DNA from: Druceiella hillmani
Lineage: Eukaryota > Arthropoda > Insecta > Lepidoptera > Hepialidae
Direction: 5' to 3'
Length of the DNA stretch: 64,000 nt
Assembly: GCA_039881145.1 (NCBI GenBank)
Contig: JAYKKI010000009.1
Coordinates: 9,487,501-9,551,500 of the forward strand
In this document: in pieces, positions 53,971 to 64,000 of the stretch
How the letters are laid out: each line of letters opens with the position of its first letter
Numbering within the stretch: the stretch's first letter is position 1
Translations under genes and position numbers: made by a program
Notes under the pieces: generated by a model
Database searches by the model: none
The model's input: only the letters and a program-made list of their open reading frames with translations
Told to the model about the DNA's origin: nothing

Positions 53971-54635
53971 ATAATTCAGTTTATGTTCAGAATGACTAGA
54001 TAAAGAACTAAAAAATACATACAAAATATAACAGAATAAATTCTAAAGCGTGAACGGGTGTTTCTCGGTACCTACACGTATCAAATGCCGACTCGTAGCG
54101 TAGCTGTTTACATTTATTTACATATCACCGGGCAATAGCAAGTATCAGCTTCAAAAAAAAAAATTCATGCCTTTTCATATTATTGTGAATTATATTTTTC
54201 CTCTTTTCTAAACGTAAATAAATACTGCCTTTAAAATATTGTTCTTTCCGCATCGCTACAAGTATAGATGAGTAAATAAAAGAAAAAAATGTGAGTGAAA
54301 ACCATTTAAGGAAAAAACAAATTCTATTATGATCATATTATTTTCTTACCGTAAATATATAACCATACTTAAAGACTCAATGAAGTAGAACATTTATTTC
54401 TTATTAAAATTAATTAAAACCATAGGGAAACTTTTTTCAAATTAGTGCATAAAAACTAGGAAACACACGCGTAATTTAATGTTTTGTATTGAAGAAGTTG
54501 AAGAAGAAACTCAGGTGAGGACAATTTGTGATATAAATTAGGAATTGTTTGTATCTAAAATAGCATAAACAAACTAAAAATTAAACTTTTGTTTCTGAAA
54601 ATTTATAAACCCTTATCATATTTATATATTAATAA

Positions 54636-54641
54636 TTTATT
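54636..54641 (-). terminator. Candidate polyadenylation signal of gene B
   Basis: AATAAA on the minus strand about 240 nt after the gene B stop. The spacing is close to that in gene A. Confidence 0.4.
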
Positions 54642-54882
54642 TTATAATCAAGTTATCTCATTGACAATTTTGTGTGAAGAAAATGTGTGTTTAGGCATTC
54701 AAATGGACTTTTAATATATATATACTATAATAAGTGCATTTGTTAAAATGCTTTCTTCTACTCCCAGAAAATAATTGTTTTTTTTCTTCTTTAAACCTGC
54801 TTGTCCAAGTTTATCTCTGTTTGATCGGAGTAGTGCTATCGAGTGTGTTTGCTAAGTCATGTTTTTCTAGTAAAAAATCTCA

Positions 54883-55043
54883 TTAATCTATTTCTATAGT
54901 TCTGAATGACCCTTGTAATCCTAATAGGCCTTCTGACATGTTATTTTCCACTTCAATTCGTCTGCTTTCGTCACTTTTTAACCGATCTTCCTTCAGGAAC
55001 CACTCGCGCATTTCCGGTCTTGCCAATCGTGCATATAGGTCAT
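54883..55043 (-). CDS. Gene B exon 5 and stop
   Basis: Acceptor is a T tract ending in TAG. 161 nt ending in TAA. Encodes [14 protein letters not shown] and [15 protein letters not shown], matching gene A exon 5. Intron 4 before it is 497 bp, against 500 bp in gene A. Confidence 0.92.
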
Positions 55044-58000
55044 CTAAAAAAAAAATTAATTACATTAAACTTGCTTTTGCAATATATTTTTGAACTCCCT
55101 ATCCTATCTTGAAAAAAAAGTTAAGCTATTTCCAAACGGTATTCTTTTATTTATGTATTTCTCTTTTATATTGTATTCATAAGATCATCCTTTAATGATC
55201 CGTTGAATTATTGCGCTATCGGGACCGCGTATAAAAACATATAATTTATACATTTTGCCTGTGTTATAATTTAATTTTCTATAAAATTCAAAATTATTAT
55301 TTAATTAATTCTGTAATTTTACAGTGATACTGGAATATGAATTCCAATTCGTTTCGCATGTGGGCGATATTTTAATTTTTTTATTCAGGGGTGCGCAACA
55401 CTACTTGCGCGAGTTAGAATCGCACTTGATTTTTTTTAATCTATGTATTTAGTGGTATGGAACACAAATAGCTCGAGTTCACTGACACGATGGGGATGGA
55501 TTGACTATTGCTGTTGATAAGTCTTACAAAAATAACATACCTGCGAGATCGACGGTGGACTTTTCATCTCCGCCCAAATTAGAAGGAAGACTTGCTTTTG
55601 GAAACACTTTGTGAAGACTCTCCTGGTCTTTATGAATGTGGACTCGTCTTGCAATTTTTTTACTCAAAGCTACTTTTAACATCGCTATAATATATTCTGC
55701 ATATGTTGGTGTATTCAAAAAATGTATTCCTTTTATTTTAGCACCGAAACAATTCTGAAAAGTATAAAATAAAACATTGTATTTTACAAAATGAGTTACA
55801 ATTTCTAGAACACTTTAATGAACTCACCAATATTAGCATTTGGGTAAGTTTTGCAGAATGTTTTAGGTGAATAGTTCATAAAAGTAAAACATTGATTTAA
55901 AATACACTCTTTTGCATAAAAACCGGGCGGTTTTTATTTTGTCATATTGTTAACAAAATATAATTTTTAAGAGGTTGTATTAATTGTAATTGTTACTGGC
56001 GGGTATAATGTATTTCTGGCACATAAAAATGAACGTTCTAAATTTGAAATTTATTATTTTTGAATGAAAATTCTTTTTCACTGACAAAAACGTATTTTTT
56101 GGCGGTAAATGAAATCCAACTCTTATTAAGTTCTTTTTCATTTGTTACGTTTTTTATTTTAAAGATTAAATTTTAATTAATTTTCTACTGTTTGCTGCAT
56201 TAGCTCACTTCTGTTTGCTGTTCTCAGCATGGTTAAAAAAACTATGAGAGCTAGTAAAATTATTGCGCTGCTTGAAGGAGGCAGTAGTCAATATTATGTG
56301 TCTCAGTAATATAATGTGAGCCGTTCCACCATCCGAAGGACCTGTCCACGATACCAAGAAACGAGCTCTTTCAGTAGAAGGCCCGATTTTGGAAGAAAAC
56401 GTTGCACTGAGCCACGAGACGACCGCTTCATAGCCAGTCAAGCATTACAAAATCGTCAAGTTACGTACGTGGATCTCAAACAGAACCTCGAGGACGTCAG
56501 AGGTACACGAGTAAGCCTATGGACAGTCAGAAGGAGACTTCATGCCGTCAAAATACGTATCTATCGCCCAGCTCTGAGCCCTACATTGCTCCGTGAGCAT
56601 CGAGTTGCTAGATTGAGATTCACTCAAAAATTTTCGTCATGGACTCAACAAGACTGTAATAGTGATTTATTCTCCGATGAAGCTTGTATATCGATTAGTG
56701 GTGAGAATCGACGTTGGTGAGTCTTACGAAGACCTGGAGAACGCTTTGCAGAAGTGTGCTTTGAGGAAATTACCCTTACGGTGGAGATTCCGTAATGTTT
56801 TGGGCTGATATTAACTCAGATGAGTTAGTTTTAATTGAAAATGGCACACTTAATGCACAGACACAGAGGTTCTTATTCCGAGGCGAGTCCATTTTTATGG
56901 ACGACAACGCTCGCACCCACCGCTCTAGAGACGTTGATGCGTATATGCAGGAGGCCGGAATTCGTCGGTTAGACTGGCCAGCTAGAAGTCCCGACCTTAA
57001 TCCAATAGAACACATATGGGATAATCTCAAACGATGCATCAGAGCCGTAAAACCAGATTCAGGCCCTTAAAAATGTGATCTTCGCTGAATGGGTCTCTTT
57101 TAATAAATATTTTTATTCTGATACAGGGTTTAAAACTTAATCTACATTAGTATCGCATATACATGCAAATGGCGAATGGAATAATACTTGTATTTAAATT
57201 TTCTCGATAATTATATGGTTATAATAATTTCTCTCCTTTCTAAATAATAGGAAAAAACAGAATTAGATAAATAATTTGTATGAACGTGGATTACCTGTAA
57301 AACGAACAGAGTTTTCTGCATCAAGGCTGGAGTAAGTTGCTTTATGTGATCAAACTTCATATCCTTCAAATCTAAAATGTAGTGGTCACCAAGGGATACG
57401 TCTGAAGAGACCCGATATTCATAAACCATCAAAGCTAATTTAATGACATCCCATACGTTATAATTTGTCAGATCTTCACTTTGGAACCTACGGAAAATGA
57501 AAACTGTCATATTTGACTACAATATATTAAAACGACAAAAAATATATAAAATTATAACTTTATTTAGTACTGTACGAAGTAAATGTATTTATTTTTCTAT
57601 TCTGGAAATTTTTATCATGCATATATTTGAGTTAATACATGAGAATTACTCCTAGAAATGCTTCCACCACGAACATGAAGAATAATATGTCTTAAAGAAC
57701 ACTATTAATTAATAATATTGAAATAATTAAGTTTAAACTATTATTATCATTAGAATTAATAGATAGGTATGGTTGTACGTAAAAAATAGCGTAGAATACG
57801 TGATCAGACATGTTCACTTGTTCATTTAAATCCTTGCTACTGAACTAAACCTATTGTGTAATTATTTTAAATATTTATATTAATTCTAAATGCATTATGA
57901 CCATTGTCATACTTGATAAATGTATTTACGTGAGGACAAAAACTCGGCACATGTCGTCGAGGCGCTTTGGTAAAATAACCCCTTGTCCATGTTTTGTGAC

Positions 58001-59229
58001 AGCTTTCAGAATTTCGGACCAAGGATCGCGATTTCCCACTATTTCAGGCCACAGGTTGCGTGCTGTGAAAATGTTGTCGATTTTCTGTTTCGTCTTCTCC
58101 AAGCTGAAATTGCTCGCTAGCAAAAGTCGAAAAAGACGTTTGTCGGCTGCAAGTTTTCACATAAAATGTATTAATTGAATTTCTAAAAATAAATTAATCT
58201 TTAAGACAAACATAATAAGTATGTTTTCGGGATATATTTTTTATATTTTTGCCTCACTATATTTTCTCTGTCATGATTTCAACTTTTTAAAAACACTTGT
58301 ATATGCAAAGTATGTCCAAAATGTGCCCATGAAGAGATGAGCAACTGTGTCAAAAATAACTAACTTCTGTTACATCTTGAGTAAATCTTTCAATTATCTG
58401 TATGTATTTTACCCGAAGTGGTGAACAGCTAATTTTTTCAATATATCAGACGAGTATGGGAGAAAATTTCCTTATTATATTCACAGCAATTAATTAACAT
58501 AACTGAAAGAGTAAGCTATGAGCTGGGATTAATTTAACAGTGATGGCTCACCAGTTTTTTTGGCCCTCATTGTTAAATTAGTCCCAGCTTATAGTTTACT
58601 ATTTCATTTGGGTAAATTAATTGCTAGCTTTTTGTTTGGCTGGTTTACATAAGTCTTCATTGATAGAGCTGTTATCGGTGTTGTCGAATTGATTTCTAAC
58701 TATGTGCAAACATAAGATCGATATTGAAAGAACAAGTGGACAAGTTTATTCTAGTGAATGACAAACTTGAACCTGCTATAGAAACTAAGAGACAAGAATT
58801 AGTAAATTCCAAGAAATATCAGTTGCTATTCTGGTGTCAATTAAACTTTATTCAGTCGGTGTTAATTTTTCGTCTACGTTTGATGTAATATATAGTACCG
58901 GAATGAAAAAGCACATATTCACTTTAGAAAGTTTAAAGTACAAAAAAAAGGATTTTTCTAAAAGTTAATGTACATACTGCCTATAAAGGACAACCGTCCT
59001 TTTTTCAACATCCGCTATTTTTAGATCATCTTCATAAGGTTTCTCTATTAGATATTTTTATGAACGTTTTTTAGTTACTGATTAATAAAATAATAGACCA
59101 GTACCAAACCTATCACTGAATGAAGCATGGTAAATTTATTGAATATCATTACACGATGGAAACAGGCTGCTTGATGATGATCAAGTTTCATTGCATTTTC
59201 TGCTATAAACGGTGAATTTATGGTATTCA

Positions 59230-59295
<66 letters not shown>

Positions 59296-59718
59296 TTATT
59301 TTTAGATATATTGCGTCATGCAAGAAAACAATTAATATAATGTTGATCTTTACATTTCTAACTACAAGTATACTGAGTACACTGGAGAAACTTTACACAT
59401 TATTTTCGCTCTTGAAAACTATTTGTTCGACAAAATTAAAAGAAATTAATTTATCAAGATGCATTTGTAATTATTGTATTTCATCTTAGCAGTAATTTAA
59501 AAAAATATTCAGGAACATTCAATTGTAAATGAAATATAAATTTATTACAACTTACAAATGCCTCCTTCAGGAAGATGAGGCTGCATCTCGTACCAGTGAT
59601 TGATGTTCTCTATACTCTCCCTCACCATTTTATCCGTCACCTTGCACTTAGCTATCGCCAATTCGTAGTCCTCCCTCTTCACTTGAAGGAAACTGTCTGT
59701 TTCAACCAACGACGACAT
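54883..59718 (-). CDS. Gene B: intact CRAL-TRIO lipid-transfer protein, five exons
   Basis: Exons on the minus strand: 59718-59556, 58146-57930, 57487-57295, 55754-55541, 55043-54883. Lengths are 163, 217, 193, 214 and 161 nt, 948 nt in all, coding for 315 residues plus stop with no lesion. Family: CRAL-TRIO / Sec14-like, closest in style to insect alpha-tocopherol transfer protein-like proteins, expected to bind and move a hydrophobic ligand between membranes. No signal peptide or membrane segment is seen. CRAL-TRIO-N is at about residues 30-80 and the lipid-binding domain about 110-265, with [30 protein letters not shown] and LPSNLGG. The start is fixed by TAG directly before the ATG. Intron 3 (1540 bp) holds a dead Tc1 transposase, intron 1 (1409 bp) a hairpin element. 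The ligand cannot be told from sequence. Confidence 0.92.
55541..55754 (-). CDS. Gene B exon 4
   Basis: Acceptor TTTTCAG, donor GTATGT. 214 nt, encoding [16 protein letters not shown] through LPSNLGGDEKSTVDLA. Confidence 0.92.
56205..57100 (+). pseudogene. Decayed Tc1-family transposase
   Basis: N-terminal helix-turn-helix region (SRSTIRRT), then RRPDFGRKR, DEACISI, GDSVMFWADIN, MDDNARTHRS and SPDLNPIEHIWDNLKR. The catalytic triad can be traced: D of DEA, D of DDNA and E of PIEHIW with 34 residues between the last two, which marks Tc1 (DD34E). It has in-frame stops (after YYVSQ and ENRRW), frame changes and a small deletion before MDDNA. It lies in intron 3 of gene B, antisense to it. Terminal repeats could not be paired, so it is probably truncated. 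Confidence 0.85.
57295..57487 (-). CDS. Gene B exon 3
   Basis: Acceptor CCGTAG, donor GTAATC. 193 nt, encoding [18 protein letters not shown] through ALMQKTLFVLQ. This intact copy is the reference that reveals the missing base in gene A. Confidence 0.92.
57930..58146 (-). CDS. Gene B exon 2
   Basis: Acceptor ACTTGCAG, donor GTAAAT. 217 nt, encoding [20 protein letters not shown] through DDMCRVFVLT (last codon split). It matches gene A exon 2 along its whole length. Confidence 0.92.
58486..58624. mobile_element. 139-bp hairpin element in gene B intron 1
   Basis: 58486-58548 and 58562-58624 are imperfect inverse complements, with a best block of 37 bases around AGCTGGGATTAATTTAACA. No genes inside. 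Confidence 0.6.
59230..59292. repeat. TA microsatellite in gene B intron 1
   Basis: TA run between exon 1 and the rest of gene B. Confidence 0.9.
59556..59718 (-). CDS. Gene B exon 1 (initiator exon)
   Basis: 54 codons plus one base: starts MSSLVETDSFLQVKRED, ends HLPEGGI. Donor GTAAGT. The ATG directly follows an acceptor-like CATTTTAG, as in gene A, so a non-coding first exon is expected farther upstream. Confidence 0.9.
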
Positions 59719-62700
59719 CTAAAATGTGGTTATGAAATATTTTTAGGACACTATTTTTACTTGGTCAGAAAAGTCAAAACCTGATTTACTACATTATATA
59801 TTAAAGCAAAAAAAATGCTAAAATAATAGGCGCAAAAAGTAAAGTATGACAAAATTTATACTACTTATTAAACATAAAAGTTATTAGAATATTAGGTATT
59901 ACTATTTTTGATAAGATTTTTTTGTGGTATGAAGCAGTGTCAGAATAAGTATTAAGTAGACAAGGCCATATTATTAAAAAATTCATTCTCATCTAACAGC
60001 TTTTCTCTAACGGAAATCATTTCCGTCATGCGATTTCAATCAAATAAAAAATTAATGAAAAAATAAATCAAAGTTTAATTAAATTTGTCTCATCCACACA
60101 AATAGTGCACTGTATATTCACGTTTTATTATTTAGAGAAAAATATAGATTAAGATTTTTAATTTTGACGATAACATTATTTACACCAAAAGAGTTACAGA
60201 TCAATTTCGGGCATAATTTTGCTAATTTTTTCTCAAAACACGCTAGTAGGCTGCCGGGAAAACTTATGAGAATAAAAATTAATAACGACATCCTATTTTA
60301 ATATAGCCCGTCGTGAATATTATGTGATACTCTCTGTTATGTGATGTAATTTTACTATAATGGCAGATTTAGGGCTGATTGCAGTACTTCATGTTTAGAA
60401 ACACTGGTTTACAAGTACGCAAGTCATTACAAATTTATACCACTTATATGGCTTGTATATTTCTATCGTCGATTAGGTTTTTTGGCAATCTTATAATTAA
60501 ATGATTTATTTCAAAATCTATAATGAATAATTAAATTCACTCAGGATATCATAACATGATAAATTTGTCAGCCATAAATTACAATAGAGTATTATTATTT
60601 ATAGTTATATAGATTCACCAAAATGTTTGAAACAAACCTTAAATTGAAAAAAAAATATTAACCTATTGCCAACACACAATTTGTTTGCCCGAGACTTCGA
60701 CTTGTTCATATGTTCCTTAAATACAACAGTGTTTTCTTTCAGTAATAATGCTTTCATATTAAACAACATCCTTGGAATTAATGAACGTAGTCTCAGCATA
60801 ATTTTTAATTTTAATCGCAGCGAGTGTCCTGTCTATCTCAATTATTCCACCGTTCATGCCGAATTTTATTATTACGGTATGAGCTATGATAATTTAATGT
60901 AAGTTTCTTTAGAATATTTGATCAGGACAAACGGTAGCCTAGATTAATTTTTTTTCGTCCCATGAAACATCCATTGAATGTGGTCTAATAGTTTTTGCTG
61001 TTTGCCCTAACCATCCAGAATTTTAATAAAAGAATTATTTAAAGTTTGATTTAGTTGTATAAGGTTATGTATCTGTTAAATTTAATAAAACTTAAATCTA
61101 ATGGAAATAAACTAATTTTGCCAAAGTACAGTACAAGTCATTTCAATTTTTATGTCGAAGGTATACCATTTTTACTTTCTCTAGGGCACATAGTGTAAAA
61201 AGCCAATAATCGTAAGGGAGAATGATGTAAATTTAAATAAAAATAGCCTTTTAGTTCTGAAATAATCCTAACAAGTTTTTCATAATTAAAACGAGCAGTG
61301 TACAACCGATAGGATTATGGAAAATATATTGAGAGAAAATGTCGCAGGCAAAGGAATTATTACTGATTTTTTTCGACACAATTGATGGAATCGTGGCCAA
61401 TCTTGTAGCTAGTCCTTACTTTGCATGCATATCACCACACCAGTGACTCTTTCAGAACACAAAAATATCTATATGTGTAATAAGTGAAAAAGCAGTTCCT
61501 CAGCAACTTATCAGGACTTAGAAACTTCTATTTAAAGGCATATATATTTGGACGGTAAGTGAAATAAATATTTCATAAATTAATTATTGATTTTCATAGG
61601 ATCCATAGTATCATATTATTTCATAGAAAATTTGTTTCGTCGTAAATTATTTAAAATAAATTTCGATGCTATCAAAGTAATTGGAAAATACTGTTAACAC
61701 CGAAAATAATGTGGGCGTCTTGGCCGATTCCTTATACTTTATATAAAATTGTAATTTTGTGTTTATAAACAGTATTTGGTTCTTCATTACGATTTTCAGA
61801 CATCCTAATATTGAATATGTAGATTTCTAATTTTCCTCCGTAATTATTTAATAAGTTGTTGTGTGAAGATAAGCTCACTAAATTTTAAATAGTTTATTGT
61901 TAGTTTTATTAATAAATAGAAAAAAAATTGTCTTTACAAATTAAATTGGGATATATAGGAATTATTTAAATTTTGTGTATATTATTACATCGCCAAGAAG
62001 CAGCTATTACGTACTAGCATAATTATCCGTTAATTTTTTTGTACCTTTAACCATAATTTATTTCTTAAGTTATCATTAAATTATATTATCATATCGATTT
62101 TTTTGGTAACTGAATATATATTATCTAAATCAAGATATTTAATTGTTTTTTTATTTAGTTATTGATAATTTGCACCAGCGCATTCAAGTTGCAGTTGAAC
62201 ATCGATAAATCACCTATTTACCAATAAAATAAACCAAGCGTTTTGTTATAAATGGAAACATTTGTTTAACTGATACAGGAAACACTAAATTATCTGTATG
62301 ATCAGGTATCATTTTTATTTACTAAAGCATATAAAACCTTATTACCTCCTTAGTCAAGAAAGCCAAGATCAATCTGTTACACGTTTGTACCAAAGTAATT
62401 ACTTATAATTTTTGCTATATGCGTCACTTGATACATAGGCAGAGTGGGGTCAATTTTGCTATTAGTTTTGGGAATATATTATGTACGCACAGTTAATCTA
62501 TATACGTTATGTAAATACGTGTAAATAACGTTGTTTGGAACTAAGATAAATAATTTTCAGGATCCGTAGCCACGTAACAAAAAAGAAACTCTCATAGTTT
62601 CATCAAGTGCTTCTGTCTATCTTCGGCCCCTGCTTTTCTCAGCTTTGTCATTTTTACAGTTCAAACGTATACAAATGAAATGTTGCAGGTAAATGGACCT

Positions 62701-64000
62701 CCGTTAATTTATAGTGAAATATTGCAAGAAAAATGAATATATTTGGATCTCCCCTTTTGATTCCATATCTGAAAAAATTAATACTTTTGTTATGAAATTA
62801 CAATTTGTTTCACATTCCATAAAATGTGGAAAAAAAAATTTTAATAGGTGTAAATAAAATTAATATTTACTACTTACCTTTTTAATTTTTAAGTCGCATC
62901 TGCTACATGTTCAGTTTCAAATTGTCGTGCAATATATCAATAATTTCAAGGGATATAGTCACTTAAAGAATTCTACTAGGTATATGTTTAAACACTTATT
63001 TTACCATTTTTTTAGGATTTGTAAATATATTCTATGATGGTAACAGTCACAATTTTAATTTATTTAAATAACCGTCTTATACGATATTTTTATTAAAATG
63101 GCTATAACTTAATAAGACTTCTCTAAGTTTTCGTCGTAAATATCCGTCAAAATATCCCAATGGTTTGTCCGTAGACCGTAGATGTGAAACTTGTGTATTT
63201 ATTAATAATTTCTAATTAAATATTGTAAACATATTTTTTCCTTAATCTAATGGTAAACTTAAAAAGTACAGACTGGAAAACCATCACGAAAAATCTTACG
63301 ATGTCCACTTTTTAAAACCGCCATAAACAAAATCTTACGCCTCAACATTTTATTTTGTTTCTCACATATTACGTATCCTCTTTTATTAAGTGATCTTATT
63401 TTGTTATTCTTTCGTAAACGAAATCTGCTAGTATTTTTAGGTATATATTTACTAGTTTGTTTTTACTTTTCAATACCGGGTTTCATTTATTTTTTTTTGG
63501 ATCAATACAATCTCTATCGCATGATTCGGAAACGCTACCACGATTATTTATGACCTTTATTTAACACCTTTAACTGAACACAAAAATCTTTCAATTATTT
63601 ATCAAATTTTATTTTAGCATTAATTTAAAACTGAATCTTGCAACAGCGAAAATGTAAGCTTCCAATTTTCGCTGCTAGGAAAATCCAAAGAAAACTTCCC
63701 CGGCAAAGATGTATAATTAATATCCTTATCGCCTCAAAAGATTAACCAGAACTTTACGTTCTAGAATGTACATTTAATATCCTCGCACTTTAAGATTTCA
63801 AAACACACTGATCACTAAATCTAATGTTTATAAAAATGTTATAGTTGTGACATAATCTAAAAAATATATGCGATGTATACTTGTAAAGGATTTCAGAAAA
63901 TACTAATGAGAAAATTAGAAGAAGGAAATAGGGTGCAAAAAACAAATGGGAAATTTTATAATTTTCAAGTAAAACGAAATAGAACAGACATTCTTTCGGG
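59719..64000. other. Upstream of gene B, no gene recognised
   Basis: A+T-rich. A 5' UTR exon and promoter of gene B should lie here. An open stretch at 60605-60799 (-) is followed by a possible donor but cannot be confirmed. Confidence 0.45.

Noticed and set aside
60605..60902. Overlapping open frames on both strands, the minus one possibly a first exon of gene B
   Set aside because: A possible donor follows on the minus strand, but no matching exon is seen upstream of gene A and no other evidence supports it.

Overview
This window looks like nuclear DNA from an insect. It is strongly A+T-rich, its genes are split by introns with GT..AG boundaries, it holds many TA and CA/GT microsatellites, and it carries decayed arthropod-type transposons (Tc1, RTE-like LINE, hairpin elements). 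The order or species cannot be told from the sequence.

The only recognisable host genes are a cluster of CRAL-TRIO (alpha-tocopherol transfer protein / clavesin-like) lipid-transfer proteins. Gene A (+, 27852-37995) and gene B (-, 54883-59718) each have five coding exons of 163, 217, 193, 214 and 161 nt with the same phases, giving a 315-residue protein. Gene A has one missing base in exon 3, which puts a stop at codon 155. Gene B is intact. Between them lie two decayed relatives: psi-C (-, exons 3 and 4 at 43385-44300) and psi-D (+, exons 3 and 4 at about 49581-50030). The four copies are ordered A(+), C(-), D(+), B(-), a birth-and-death array with inversions.

0-27.8 kb: no host gene found. 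It holds an old repeat (2385-3105), LINE-tail-like remnants, a 350-bp hairpin element (7075-7424), a direct repeat pair (8.43 and 10.73 kb), a decayed arthropod repeat ORF (14.58-14.97 kb), a 3.8-kb imperfect inverted repeat (15.36-19.20 kb), microsatellites and a 67-bp tandem duplication (22341-22474).

27.8-38.2 kb: gene A. Intron 1 contains a 150-bp hairpin insertion with 13-bp target-site duplications. The 6.6-kb intron 2 contains an RTE-like endonuclease remnant and a 1.1-kb element with 207-bp terminal inverted repeats and a coding remnant.

38.2-54.6 kb: between the genes lie psi-C, a 540-bp compound microsatellite, a second fragment of the arthropod repeat ORF, a perfect palindrome, a diverged tandem array (48.39-49.33 kb), another perfect palindrome, psi-D, and a second, 179-bp copy of the hairpin insertion carrying a hammerhead-ribozyme-like core.

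54.6-64 kb: gene B, with a decayed Tc1 transposase antisense in intron 3 and a hairpin element in intron 1, followed by about 4 kb with nothing recognised. Both intact and broken gene copies have introns hosting mobile DNA, and one repeat family occurs both in gene A intron 1 and in the expanded array next to psi-D.
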